Source: Clostridiales bacterium (GTDB lineage Bacteria > Bacillota > Clostridia > Christensenellales > Borkfalkiaceae). From it: DNA of 32,838 nt. The first letter of the stretch is position 1. Every line of letters begins with the position of its first letter. Shown piece after piece: positions 24,934 to 32,838 of this stretch. The notes below the pieces were generated by a model that saw only the letters and a program-made list of their open reading frames with translations, had not been told where the DNA came from and ran no database searches. The translations under genes and the position numbers were made by a program. The DNA lies in assembly GCA_015069265.1 (NCBI GenBank), contig SVIY01000008.1, positions 1 to 32,838 on the forward strand, read 5' to 3'.

Positions 24934-26286
24934 ATGGCTTTTTGCAAGTATAAAATTTCGCCTAGAGTATTAAGAGTTGGCGCAAAGTCAACCATTACTG
25001 TAGAGGGGCTCGACGAAACGACGCTTCTTTTTGACGACGTTGATTACGAGGTCAGCGTAATGCGTACTGACGGGTACAAGTATGAAGAGGGTAAAGATTT
25101 AATGCAAAGGGGTAGACGGCTTGTTGAAACTCAAGTTTGCCGTCCAAATAACGGCGTGTTAGCCTTTACTTATGAATTTGATTACGAATGCGAATACGAG
25201 ATTAAGATTGCAAGGCTTGAGGGGGATAAGCATTTCCCTGAAAGGCAAGAAAAATTTTATTCGGGCAAAAGAGCGCGTTTAACAAAGGGTTTTGTATTTA
25301 GAGTGTATGCCCTTTGCGACGACCTTTACGAAAAAAGGCCGTTTAAGAGCGATTTTCATATTCACACAAACGAGTCGGACGGATATGACAGTCCGGAACT
25401 CGTTGCTGCAACTTATAGAAAGTTTGGGTACGACGCAATTTGCATAACAGACCACTACACTATGCTCGGCTCTAAAATGGCCATTGACAAGTTAAAAGAC
25501 GTTGATAGCGGTCTTAAAATTTTCCCTGGTGAAGAAGTTCATCCATTATACGGAAGCATTTTTCATATGTTAAACTTTAACGGAAAGAGCAGCGTTAACG
25601 ACTTGTATTACGCCAATCCCGAAAAGGCTGACGAGGAGATAAGAGAACTATCTAAAACGTTTGAATTCCCTGACGAGCAAGACAGAATGGAGCTCGCATA
25701 CTTTAAGTGGTGTTTCGATAAAATAAGAGAGGCTGGCGGTATTGCCGTCTATCCGCACGCGCTGTGGACGATATTTGGCGCGTACAACGTCCGTACGGAA
25801 ATTTCCGAATACATCTTAAAGAATAAAATGTGCGATGCCTACGAGGTTTTGGGCGGTATGAGCAAAAGGGATAATCGCTTGTCCATTGAACTTTTAGCCG
25901 AAATTAAAAGAAACGGCGTAGACCTTCCAATAGTTGGTAGCAGTGACGCACATAGCGTTGCGGAGCACGGGGCACTTCACTTTGACGATGTGTTCTCGAT
26001 AGTCTTTGCAAAGGATAAAGAGCAAATTCCAGAGGCGGTAATAAACGGCGACACAATCGTCGTGGAAAACTTTGACGCGAGCGACAAGATTGCACACGGC
26101 AACTTCCGTTTTGTTAGATATGCGTACTTCCTTTTAGACCAATATTTTGGCGAACACGACCTTTTGTGTAACGCACTAGGCACGGCTTTAATCGGGCATG
26201 TTTTAGGGGATAGCGAGCAAAAACAAGCGGTTACAAGACTAAATAAAACCGTGACCGATTATGAAAAAGAATTTTTTGGATTTTGA
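24934..26286 (+). CDS. PHP-domain metal-dependent phosphoesterase with N-terminal beta domain
   Basis: Predicted cytosolic metal-dependent hydrolase of 450 residues. The PHP core starts at DFHIHTNESDGYDSPEL, with His142 and His144 as first metal ligands, continues with CITDHYT, FPGEEVHP, VYPHALW and ends with the GSSDAHS motif (Asp338, His340). Residues 1-135 form a beta-rich domain before the core, not usual in the short PHP phosphoesterases. It acts on a phosphoester or a related bond; the substrate is unknown. It is 24 bases upstream of the FprA gene and likely shares its transcript. Polymerase-type or histidinol-phosphatase PHP proteins are less likely, given the N-terminal domain. Confidence 0.85.
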   Translation: MAFCKYKISPRVLRVGAKSTITVEGLDETTLLFDDVDYEVSVMRTDGYKYEEGKDLMQRGRRLVETQVCRPNNGVLAFTYEFDYECEYEIKIARLEGDKHFPERQEKFYSGKRARLTKGFVFRVYALCDDLYEKRPFKSDFHIHTNESDGYDSPELVAATYRKFGYDAICITDHYTMLGSKMAIDKLKDVDSGLKIFPGEEVHPLYGSIFHMLNFNGKSSVNDLYYANPEKADEEIRELSKTFEFPDEQDRMELAYFKWCFDKIREAGGIAVYPHALWTIFGAYNVRTEISEYILKNKMCDAYEVLGGMSKRDNRLSIELLAEIKRNGVDLPIVGSSDAHSVAEHGALHFDDVFSIVFAKDKEQIPEAVINGDTIVVENFDASDKIAHGNFRFVRYAYFLLDQYFGEHDLLCNALGTALIGHVLGDSEQKQAVTRLNKTVTDYEKEFFGF

Positions 26287-26309
26287 TGATTAAATAGGAG
26301 AGAAGAAAA

Positions 26310-27461
26310 GTGACAATTAACAATGATATCAAATGGATAGGCGTTAACGATAGAGAGATTGACTTGTTTGAAGGACAATACGTTGTTCCAAACGGTATGG
26401 CTTACAATTCCTATATTGTTTTAGACCAAAAGGTTGCAATCTTTGATACGGTGGACGCTAACTTTAAGGACGAATGGCTAAATAACGTTAAAAGAGAGTT
26501 GGGGGATAGGCTTCCCGATTATTTAATCGTTCAACACATGGAACCCGACCACTCTGCTTGTATAGATGCTTTTATGAAGCAGTATCCGGACACAAAAATC
26601 GTGTCCTCTCAAAAAGCGTTCGTCATGATGAAAAACTTTTTTGGCACCGACTATGCGGATAGACAAGTTGTGGTGGGGGATGGCTCTACGCTATCTCTCG
26701 GTAAGCACGAGCTAGCGTTCGTTACCGCACCTATGGTGCATTGGCCCGAAGTTATTATGACCTATGATTTAACCGATAAAATCTTGTTCTCTGCCGATGC
26801 GTTCGGCAAGTTCGGTGCAACCGATGCGGACGAAGACTGGGCTTGTGAAGCGAGAAGATATTATATAGGTATCGTTGGTAAGTACGGCGTTCAAGTTCAA
26901 GCACTGTTTAAAAAACTTGCTGGTAAAGAAATAAACGTTATTTGCCCACTCCACGGACCTGTTTTAACCGAAAATTTGGGGTATTATCTCAATTTGTACA
27001 CAATTTGGTCAAGTTATGGCGTGGAAACGGATGGCGTTTTGATTGCATATACTTCGGTTTATGGTAACACCAAAAAAGCTGTTCAAATGTTGGAAGAAGA
27101 ACTTAAAAAATTGGGCGTTCCTAAGGTTGTGGTAAACGACCTTGCCCGTACCGATATGGCAGAGGCGGTTGAAGATGCCTTCCGCTATGGCAAAATAGTG
27201 CTTGCAACCACCACGTATAACGGCGATATTTTCCCGTTTATGAAAGAGTTTATCAATCACTTGACCGAAAGAAACTTCCAAAATAGGAAGATTGGTTTTA
27301 TTGAAAACGGAAGCTGGGCACCGGTGGCAACCAAGGTTATGAAGGGAATGCTAGAAAACTGTAAGAACTTAGAGTTTGTTGAAAACGGCGTAAAAATAAT
27401 GTCGGCAGTAAACGAAGAAAACATTGCTCAAATAAAAGCACTTGCAAAACAATTTGTTTAA
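26310..27461 (+). CDS. FprA-type flavodiiron protein (GTG start)
   Basis: A-type flavoprotein of 383 residues that in anaerobes reduces oxygen to water or nitric oxide to nitrous oxide in the cytosol. The N-terminal metallo-beta-lactamase-like part carries the di-iron ligands: HMEPDH (His76, Glu78, Asp80, with His81 next), His144 in MVHWPEV, Asp in FSADAFG and His in CPLHGP. The C-terminal part from about 250 is a flavodoxin domain (YTSVYGNTKKAVQM). There is no rubredoxin extension, so an external electron donor is needed. GTG at 26310 is supported by AGGAG at 26296-26300. It supports an anaerobic host. Confidence 0.94.
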   Translation: MTINNDIKWIGVNDREIDLFEGQYVVPNGMAYNSYIVLDQKVAIFDTVDANFKDEWLNNVKRELGDRLPDYLIVQHMEPDHSACIDAFMKQYPDTKIVSSQKAFVMMKNFFGTDYADRQVVVGDGSTLSLGKHELAFVTAPMVHWPEVIMTYDLTDKILFSADAFGKFGATDADEDWACEARRYYIGIVGKYGVQVQALFKKLAGKEINVICPLHGPVLTENLGYYLNLYTIWSSYGVETDGVLIAYTSVYGNTKKAVQMLEEELKKLGVPKVVVNDLARTDMAEAVEDAFRYGKIVLATTTYNGDIFPFMKEFINHLTERNFQNRKIGFIENGSWAPVATKVMKGMLENCKNLEFVENGVKIMSAVNEENIAQIKALAKQFV

Positions 27462-27463
27462 TA

Positions 27464-27492
27464 AAAAGACCTCGATAACATCGAGGTCTTTT
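27464..27492. terminator. Bidirectional terminator between FprA and NUDIX genes
   Basis: AAAAGACCTCGAT (27464-27476) pairs with ATCGAGGTCTTTT (27480-27492) around a 3-base loop. It starts 3 bases after the FprA stop and ends one base before the NUDIX stop on the other strand, so it should end both convergent units. Confidence 0.88.
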
Positions 27493-27966
27493 CTAATATT
27501 CTAATTTATGTTCAACAAGGTTTTCGCCGTCGTAAACAAGTTTTAATGAGAAGAAAGGGGTGTCTTTTTGTAATAAGCTTAAAAAGATTTTGTCGCCCTC
27601 CCAAAGTGGTAGAGAACAAACGTCACTTATTTTTACCCACTCTAACTTTCCTTCGTCGCAGTCGGCATTTATCTCGCCCGAAAAATCTTTGCAAGTGAAT
27701 AGGTGCATATACTCGGTGCCAAACTCGTTTGAAACAAAGGTTACTATACCGCGGTAGAGAAGCGTTTTAGCGGTTAACCCCGTCTCTTCATAAATTTCAC
27801 GTCGAGCGCAGTCGAAGGGGGTTTCGTTTTCCAAAAACTTTCCGCCAATACCAACCCACTTATCCTTATTGATATCGTTTTGCTTTTTTATGCGGTGCAT
27901 CATTAGGTATGCGCCGTCCTTTTCTATATAGCAAAGCGAGGTGTTAATCATATTCATTTTGCTCAT
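27493..27966 (-). CDS. NUDIX hydrolase
   Basis: Nucleoside diphosphate-linked pyrophosphatase of 157 residues. The full Nudix box Gx5Ex7REUxEExGU is present from Gly42 to Leu64 (GGKFLENE then CARREIYEETGL). The family includes MutT-like 8-oxo-dGTP diphosphatases; the substrate here is not shown. I chose ATG at 27966 because it overlaps the stop of the GH2 gene (ATGA), which points to coupled translation; the longer frame from 27978 has four more residues and no better ribosome site. It probably has no promoter of its own. Confidence 0.9.
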   Translation of the reverse strand: MSKMNMINTSLCYIEKDGAYLMMHRIKKQNDINKDKWVGIGGKFLENETPFDCARREIYEETGLTAKTLLYRGIVTFVSNEFGTEYMHLFTCKDFSGEINADCDEGKLEWVKISDVCSLPLWEGDKIFLSLLQKDTPFFSLKLVYDGENLVEHKLEY

Positions 27967-29702
27967 TTTTTTACACACTCGTCAAATTTTTTGTAAACGG
28001 CTTGGTTAATTGCATAAACCTTTTCTTTGGGGAGTTTTAGCACTCCGTCAAAGGTGAAAAGTCCGTTAATCTCGTCCTCAACGTCGGTAAGTTGGGTATA
28101 AACGGTTGCGGAAAGCCCCTCGTTTTCAATAAGTGGCAACACTTGGTCATAATACAAACTCTCGTAAGCGGAGTATAGGGAAGAATTATCCTTATACTTT
28201 TTATATCCAAACTTCTTGCTTGAAAAAACGTGACCTTCTACCGCAAGAGAATATCCGCCAAACTCTGTTAGCGCAAGAATTCTCTTTTTATCGTTTTTGG
28301 GTTTTGCCTTTCTAAAATAGATATGTCTACTGCAAAAATCTCCACCGCCCATATCTTGCCAACCGCTTGCGTGGTCAATAAGGCGGGAGCTATCAAGCGA
28401 TTTTACCCAATCGCACGTCTTTAACGCGTCAAACTGCCCCCAGCACTCGTTAAAGGGGGTGTAAACGCAAAGGGAAACGCAGTTATAAAGTTGCTCTATA
28501 AGCCCCTCTGCCTCGACGTAGTATTGGTTTCTGGACTCTAATGACCGCCCCATGCTCTTGTAGTTTGTATCGTTTAGGTGAAGGTTAATAAAGGGGGCGA
28601 GAACAATGCGCCGAGTTTTGTATTTAGCTCCGCCGTTAATCATATCTTGCCAAACGAGAACGCCCAAAACGTCGCAGTAAAAGTACCAAAGTTGCGGTTC
28701 GATTTTTATGTGTTTTCGAAGCATATTAAAGCCCATGTCTTTTACCGCTTTGACCTGCTCAAACATAGTGCGGTTATCCTTTGGAGTGTAAAGCCCGTCG
28801 TGAAAATACCCTTGGTCTAAAAGTCCATTATGGAAAATTGGCTTATTGTTTAGGGTGGGGTATGCCTTTCCGTTTATATTTGTGGTAGAAAAGGTGCGGA
28901 GTCCAAAATAACTTTCCACTTCGTCATTTTCAGTTTTGACTGTTATGGGGTAGAGTTCGGGGGAGTCGGGCGACCACGGTTTGCACTCTGGAACAGGTAT
29001 TTTAACGGCGGTGTTAGTCTTGCCGATAACTGCCTTTAACGGCGCGCTATCGTCGCCAAACACGGTTATTTTTACCTCTTGCTCAAAGTCGGAAAATGCA
29101 GTGATAGAAAGGCATTTATTATCATAATCGGGCAAAATTTTTAGCGAGCGAATAAAGTTGTCGTGAACGCTCTCTAACCATACGCTCTGCCAAATACCGC
29201 TGGTTGCGGTATACCATATACCGCCACGCTTATATTTTTGCTTGCCTCTCGCGTAAATTTCGGTATCGGCATCGTCGATAACAATAAAGTGGAGTTGGTT
29301 TTCACCCTCTTTTAAGTAAGGGGTAAGGTCAAAAGAAAATGCTAGATATCCACCATAATTTTTGCCGACAAGATTGCCGTTTAGATATACCTCTGTTATC
29401 TGGTCGCACGCCCCTACGTTCAATATAAGCTTATCTTTTAGGAAATTTTCAGGCAAAGAAAAGGTGCGAAAATAATGCAGTTCTTCATCCTTTTGAAGCT
29501 GGCGGTTAACGCCCGACAACTGACACTCTGGGCAATACGGCACCAAAATTTTGCCGTCAAAATTGCCGTTAAACTCACCTTTTTTGCATATGCAATAATC
29601 CCATTCACCGTTTAGGGAAAGATAACTATCCCTTTTAAGTTGGGGGCGGGGGTATTCTGCTAGCGGAATTGAACTATTTATAAACGAAGGCTTGAAAATC
29701 AT
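27963..29702 (-). CDS. GH2 glycoside hydrolase (beta-galactosidase/glucuronidase type)
   Basis: Glycosidase of 579 residues with the GH2 order: jelly-roll sugar-binding domain (about 15-180, with LNGEWDY and VYLNGNLVG), Ig-like domain (about 185-275, ending in YFGLRTF), and TIM barrel. The acid/base is Glu419 in FNECWGQ and the nucleophile is Glu480 in LTEFGG. No signal peptide, so it acts inside the cell on an imported glycoside. It is short compared with LacZ and close to the core-only GH2 proteins. The sugar cannot be read from sequence; no transporter lies next to it. Ribosome site AAAGGAG precedes the ATG. Confidence 0.93.
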   Translation of the reverse strand: MIFKPSFINSSIPLAEYPRPQLKRDSYLSLNGEWDYCICKKGEFNGNFDGKILVPYCPECQLSGVNRQLQKDEELHYFRTFSLPENFLKDKLILNVGACDQITEVYLNGNLVGKNYGGYLAFSFDLTPYLKEGENQLHFIVIDDADTEIYARGKQKYKRGGIWYTATSGIWQSVWLESVHDNFIRSLKILPDYDNKCLSITAFSDFEQEVKITVFGDDSAPLKAVIGKTNTAVKIPVPECKPWSPDSPELYPITVKTENDEVESYFGLRTFSTTNINGKAYPTLNNKPIFHNGLLDQGYFHDGLYTPKDNRTMFEQVKAVKDMGFNMLRKHIKIEPQLWYFYCDVLGVLVWQDMINGGAKYKTRRIVLAPFINLHLNDTNYKSMGRSLESRNQYYVEAEGLIEQLYNCVSLCVYTPFNECWGQFDALKTCDWVKSLDSSRLIDHASGWQDMGGGDFCSRHIYFRKAKPKNDKKRILALTEFGGYSLAVEGHVFSSKKFGYKKYKDNSSLYSAYESLYYDQVLPLIENEGLSATVYTQLTDVEDEINGLFTFDGVLKLPKEKVYAINQAVYKKFDECVKK

Positions 29703-29720
29703 AATAACTCCTTTTATTAA

Positions 29721-29749
29721 AGTATACCATAATAGTTAAATTCTAACAA
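29721..29749 (-). promoter_or_regulatory. Promoter of the GH2-NUDIX unit
   Basis: On the minus strand TTGTTA (29749-29744), a 17-base spacer and TATACT (29726-29721), with TGG in front of the -10 box. It lies just upstream of the ribosome site of the GH2 gene. No LacI-type palindrome is visible next to it. Confidence 0.65.
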
Positions 29750-29780
29750 CAAAAATTTTGGATAAAGTTTAGATAAAGTA

Positions 29781-29809
29781 TTGACTATTAATTTTGAATG
29801 TGCGAAAAT
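29781..29809 (+). promoter_or_regulatory. Probable promoter of the D-aminopeptidase unit
   Basis: TTGACT (29781-29786), a 17-base spacer and a weak -10 GAAAAT (29804-29809) with TGC before it, fitting an extended -10 form. The ribosome site AAAGGGAG lies at 29814-29821. It is back to back with the GH2 promoter. Confidence 0.5.
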
Positions 29810-29829
29810 AAACAAAGGGAGAATTTGTT

Positions 29830-30633
29830 ATGAAAATTTATCTCATTGCCGATATTGAAGGAACGTGTAATTTTACTCATATTGAAGAAGGTGAACAGGG
29901 TGGCTTTCTATACCCTTATTTTTGCAAACAAATGACAAGGGAAGTTTCTTCCGCTTGTGTGGGCGCGTTAAAAATGGGGGCGAAAGATATTCTCGTTCAC
30001 GATGCGCACGGCTGTTCAAGAAACATTGTGCCCGATATGCTTCCTAATAAAGTTCGTTTGATGCGCCAAGCGGGTGGCGACCCTTACGCTATGCTTTCAG
30101 GTGCTCAAAACGAAAAGTTTGACGCGGTGTTTATGACGGGTTTTCACGCACCGGCAGGCAGCAATAAAAGCCCCGTTTCGCACACGTTTAACAGAAAAAC
30201 GAGTAAGATTTTGTTAAATGGGCAAATACTTAGCGAGTTTATGTATGATGCTTATTCAGCGTCGTATTTAGGCTTACCTGTTCCGTTTGTTAGTGGGGAT
30301 AAGGAAGTTTGTGAGATTGCAAAAGAACTTATTCCAAATATAACTGCCGTTCAAACGGTTGAAGGCATAGGTGCGGGAACTATTTCAATGCACCCCGATA
30401 AAGCCGTTCAAAAAATAGAAGAAGGGGTAGAAAAGGCACTAAGCGGTGATTGGCAAAGTTGCAAGGCGGTTTTGCCTGAAAAATTTACTCTCACCATATG
30501 CTATCGTAACCATCAAGACGCATACTATAACAGCTTCTATCCAGGGGTAAAACAAATTGATGATACTACCATAGAATTTTCAACTGATACTTGGTTTGAA
30601 GTTTTGCGTGCCGTTCATTACGTATTAAAATAA
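29830..30633 (+). CDS. M55-family D-aminopeptidase (DppA-like)
   Basis: Zinc aminopeptidase of 267 residues acting on D-amino-acid peptides, as known for Bacillus subtilis DppA. The expected metal ligands are in place: Asp8 and Glu10 in IADIEG, His60 in DAHG, His106 in GFHAPAG and Glu136 in GQILSEF. His118 in VSHTF matches the catalytic His of the family. No signal peptide, so it is cytosolic. The next gene starts 14 bases downstream. A likely role is use of peptides with D-residues, such as those from cell-wall turnover, but no peptide transporter lies beside it. Confidence 0.9.
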   Translation: MKIYLIADIEGTCNFTHIEEGEQGGFLYPYFCKQMTREVSSACVGALKMGAKDILVHDAHGCSRNIVPDMLPNKVRLMRQAGGDPYAMLSGAQNEKFDAVFMTGFHAPAGSNKSPVSHTFNRKTSKILLNGQILSEFMYDAYSASYLGLPVPFVSGDKEVCEIAKELIPNITAVQTVEGIGAGTISMHPDKAVQKIEEGVEKALSGDWQSCKAVLPEKFTLTICYRNHQDAYYNSFYPGVKQIDDTTIEFSTDTWFEVLRAVHYVLK

Positions 30634-30647
30634 AAGGAAAATTAGTT

Positions 30648-32546
30648 ATGAAACAAAGGTTATACGTTCCCGTTATGAACTGCGCGGTTAATAAAGATAA
30701 TCGCGAGCAATACAAAACAAATCTAAATAAACTCGGTGCTGACACTGTGTTTGTCGCCATTGAAAGAGATGCGTTTTTTGCGCGTGGTAAAGAGCGGGCA
30801 AAATATCTATCTCACCTAAAAGAAAACGTTGATTATTTTAGGGCGCAAGGCTTTAGGGTTGGTGTTTGGTTTTGTGTTTTTGGCACGGGAAAACCCCTTT
30901 CTGAAAGGGAAATGGAAATAAGCAAGGATTATACGAGTATTCGTTCGGTTACAGGCAGAGAAGGTAAGGATAAAGATATGTTCTGCCCAGAAAACTCTGT
31001 ATTTGTGAACGATTTTTGTTCTTTTGTCAAAGAACTTGCACACATTAGCGATATGCTGATGATAGATGATGACTTGTGTTTGTCCGTTCGCCCAGGGCTT
31101 GGTTGTTTTTGTGATGAACACTTAAAAATGCTTGAAAGCGAAGTTGGGGAAAAACTTGAACTTTCTACCCTTAAAAACTTGCTTTTCGTGGGCGGAAAAA
31201 ACAAGTATCGCACGGCTTGGCTTAACAACAATAAAAAGACTTTAATTAAGTTTGCCAAAGCGGTTAGAAATGCGGTAAATAATGTAAACCCCAATATCCG
31301 CGTTGGTTTTTGCGCAGGTTTTACTTCCTTTGATATTGAAGGAGCAGATGCTGTTGAACTAACAAAAGCACTTGCAGGGGATACAACCCCGTTTTTAAGA
31401 TTTACGGGCGCGCCCTATTGGGTGTCACTGTCAAAAGACCGCTTCCGCGGTCAACCCTTGTCGGCAATCGTTGAAGAAACGAGAAGGCAAGAAGCATTTT
31501 GCCGTGACTCAGGCGTGGAAATTTTCTTTGAAGCGGATACATACCCCCGCCCAAGATACGTTTGTTCATCTTCTCTTTTAGAGTGTTTTTCTTTGCCTCT
31601 ACACGCTTCGGGCGGTATGGGGGAACAAGGTTACTTTTTAGATTACCACTCATCGCCCGAGTATGAAACGGGATATGTTGAGCATAGGCTCTATAATGCG
31701 CCACTATATGAGTTTATACACAAAAATTTTGATGATAAAACTTGCTGCGGCGTTAAGGCTTTCGGGAATATTAGAAAGATAGAAAATGCTGATTTAATTG
31801 ATGGACTTGGCGAAACGGCAATTATGACGGGTTGGTTTAACCGCGGTGCAGAGTTTTTGTCCGTCATCGGCGTGCCCACTCATTACGAGCAATCGGGGGA
31901 CTGTGGGATTGCGTTTGGCGAAGAAGCAAGAGAGATTGATAAACCTTTATGCAAAATGATTGTGGATATCAAAGGCGCTCTTATTTTGCAAGAAAAAGGC
32001 TTTGACCTTGGCTTAAAAGGGGTGGAAAGCATTGGTACACCTGCTTTTGAGTGGTTTGATAAAGAAAAAGTTCTTTTATCTTACGGCGCTTCAAATGGGT
32101 ATTATTCGCTCGATATTAATAAAAAAGCAAAGGTTTTAAGCACCTTTGAATTGCCTGACGGCACGCGCTATTCTTCGGCATACACTTATACGGCAGACGG
32201 GGTAGAATATCTTGTTTATGCGTTTGATTGCGAAAAATTGCCACATAGGGCAAGTGTGCTGTTCTCTTATAAACGCGCCGAACAAGTAAAAGATTTTGTA
32301 AAAAATATTTGCTATCTTGAAAAAGCACCGTTCGTTTATCAACTTTGCAAAAAAGCCGATAATCAAACGGCACTCCTCTTTGTCAATATGGGTGAAAACC
32401 CTGTTATAAACGGCAAAATTTCGCTTGATAAAGTGTATGAAAGCATTGTGGATAGTTGCGGTGCAAACCTAACCTTAACTGGTAAAGAAATTTTAATAAA
32501 CGATTTTATTGCTCCATTTAGTGCATTTGCAGTGGTTATAAAATAG
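30648..32546 (+). CDS. Unrecognised 632-aa protein, probably TIM-barrel glycosidase-like
   Basis: I do not recognise the family. The first ~330 residues alternate beta and helix stretches like a TIM barrel (DTVFVAIERDAFF, GFRVGVWFCVF, LMIDDDLCLS, IRVGFCAGF, EIFFEADTYPRPR), with acidic residues at strand ends as in glycoside hydrolases. A middle part (about 375-455) with IMTGWFNRGAEFL and ALILQEKGFDLGL recalls the domain after the barrel in GH42-like enzymes. The end (about 470-632) is beta-rich. Cytosolic, since no signal peptide is present. It shares a transcript with the D-aminopeptidase and ends at a terminator. A sugar-active role is inference only. Confidence 0.75.
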   Translation: MKQRLYVPVMNCAVNKDNREQYKTNLNKLGADTVFVAIERDAFFARGKERAKYLSHLKENVDYFRAQGFRVGVWFCVFGTGKPLSEREMEISKDYTSIRSVTGREGKDKDMFCPENSVFVNDFCSFVKELAHISDMLMIDDDLCLSVRPGLGCFCDEHLKMLESEVGEKLELSTLKNLLFVGGKNKYRTAWLNNNKKTLIKFAKAVRNAVNNVNPNIRVGFCAGFTSFDIEGADAVELTKALAGDTTPFLRFTGAPYWVSLSKDRFRGQPLSAIVEETRRQEAFCRDSGVEIFFEADTYPRPRYVCSSSLLECFSLPLHASGGMGEQGYFLDYHSSPEYETGYVEHRLYNAPLYEFIHKNFDDKTCCGVKAFGNIRKIENADLIDGLGETAIMTGWFNRGAEFLSVIGVPTHYEQSGDCGIAFGEEAREIDKPLCKMIVDIKGALILQEKGFDLGLKGVESIGTPAFEWFDKEKVLLSYGASNGYYSLDINKKAKVLSTFELPDGTRYSSAYTYTADGVEYLVYAFDCEKLPHRASVLFSYKRAEQVKDFVKNICYLEKAPFVYQLCKKADNQTALLFVNMGENPVINGKISLDKVYESIVDSCGANLTLTGKEILINDFIAPFSAFAVVIK

Positions 32547-32560
32547 GAAAAGAACAAAAC

Positions 32561-32587
32561 AAAAACTCGGTGAAAACCGAGTTTTTT
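32561..32587 (+). terminator. Rho-independent terminator of the aminopeptidase unit
   Basis: AAAAACTCGGT (32561-32571) pairs with ACCGAGTTTTT (32576-32586) around a GAAA tetraloop, followed by T. It lies 14 bases after the stop codon of the 632-residue gene. Confidence 0.9.
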
Positions 32588-32608
32588 GCTTAAAAGAAAG
32601 CAAAATTT

Positions 32609-32644
32609 CCACGGGGAAGCATCTCCACTATCGTTACGATGGCA
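32609..32644. repeat. 36-bp direct repeat, copy 1
   Basis: This 36-base sequence recurs at 32803-32838 with a single mismatch (C at 32619-32620 region against T in the second copy). It begins CCACGGGGAAG, contains a small hairpin ATCG-TTA-CGAT (32630-32640) and ends GATGGCA. The two copies start 194 bases apart and enclose a palindrome-rich segment. Confidence 0.85.
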
Positions 32645-32802
32645 GAGCCGAACGATTTGCATTCGCAAATGTTCACTTCATCCCGTGTCACGAGGGAAAC
32701 TGCGCATACGCGCAGGACTATGTCCGTCAAGGTAAGTCCGTCAAAGGCGACCGAACCCCTCGGGGTTCGCTATCTCATAGAGATAGCAAACAAAAATATA
32801 CC
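32645..32802. other. Palindrome-rich non-coding segment between direct repeats
   Basis: No convincing gene lies here. The segment is packed with perfect stems: ATTTGC/GCAAAT (32655-32670), CTGCGC/GCGCAG (32700-32715), CGAACCC/GGGTTCG (32752-32769) and GCTATCTC/GAGATAGC (32769-32787). A nine-base direct repeat GTCCGTCAA occurs at 32722 and 32736. CCCC-AC-GGGG (32801-32810) spans the join with the second long repeat. It looks like one unit of a repeated structured element; the strand of any transcript is unknown. Confidence 0.6.
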
Positions 32803-32838
32803 CCACGGGGAAGTATCTCCACTATCGTTACGATGGCA
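32803..32838. repeat. 36-bp direct repeat, copy 2 (at window edge)
   Basis: Second copy of the repeat at 32609-32644, identical except for one base. It reaches the last base of the window, so the repeat unit may continue and further copies may follow outside. Confidence 0.85.

Noticed and set aside
32609..32838. CRISPR array or tRNA at the window end
   Set aside because: Only two 36-bp copies lie 194 bases apart, far beyond normal spacer length, and no cloverleaf with an anticodon arm could be drawn from the stems.

Overview
The window looks like an uncultured, low-to-moderate GC Gram-positive gut-type Clostridia chromosome segment. The reasons are strong AGGAGG-type ribosome sites, extended -10 promoters, intrinsic terminators with U-tracts, lipobox signal peptides, a flavodiiron FprA protein and a fructan locus of Firmicutes style. 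A Christensenellales-like source is my guess from gene style only.

Region 1 (2-196) holds the last 28 codons of an SGNH/GDSL-like hydrolase and its terminator. Region 2 (251-22466) is the core of the window: one apparent ~22 kb operon of 14 genes on the plus strand for capture, breakdown, import and use of a beta-fructan. It starts at an extended -10 promoter beside a perfect LacI/cre-type palindrome and ends at a strong bidirectional terminator. In order it encodes an MsmK-like transporter ATPase with a large coiled-coil insertion, an unrecognised membrane protein, a PfkB fructokinase, a TM-anchored multidomain GH32, a LacI regulator, a sugar-binding lipoprotein, two permeases, a second GH32 that is a lipoprotein with Glu in place of the usual nucleophile Asp, a four-module surface lipoprotein, a 58-residue small protein, a Pro/Glu-rich lipoprotein, a 1181-residue surface protein with four more of the same modules, and a cytosolic GH32.

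The inferred flow is as follows. Surface modules hold the polymer, two extracellular GH32 enzymes cut it, the ABC transporter imports oligosaccharides, the cytosolic GH32 releases fructose, and fructokinase phosphorylates it. LacI probably senses a pathway sugar. The most unusual parts are the eight related NGGFE modules in two non-catalytic proteins, the small-protein/Pro-Glu-stalk pair between them, the ATPase insertion and the Glu-substituted GH32.

Region 3 (22474-27492) holds a PocR-type AraC regulator (minus), a divergent DegT-family aminotransferase, a PHP-domain protein and an FprA flavodiiron protein. Region 4 (27493-29749) is a minus-strand pair, a GH2 glycosidase followed by a coupled NUDIX hydrolase. 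Region 5 (29781-32587) is a plus-strand pair, an M55 D-aminopeptidase and a 632-residue unrecognised, probably TIM-barrel protein. The window ends in a dense palindromic non-coding element bounded by two 36-bp direct repeats (32609-32838); the second copy runs to the window edge.

No tRNA, rRNA, CRISPR array, transposase or insertion sequence was seen.
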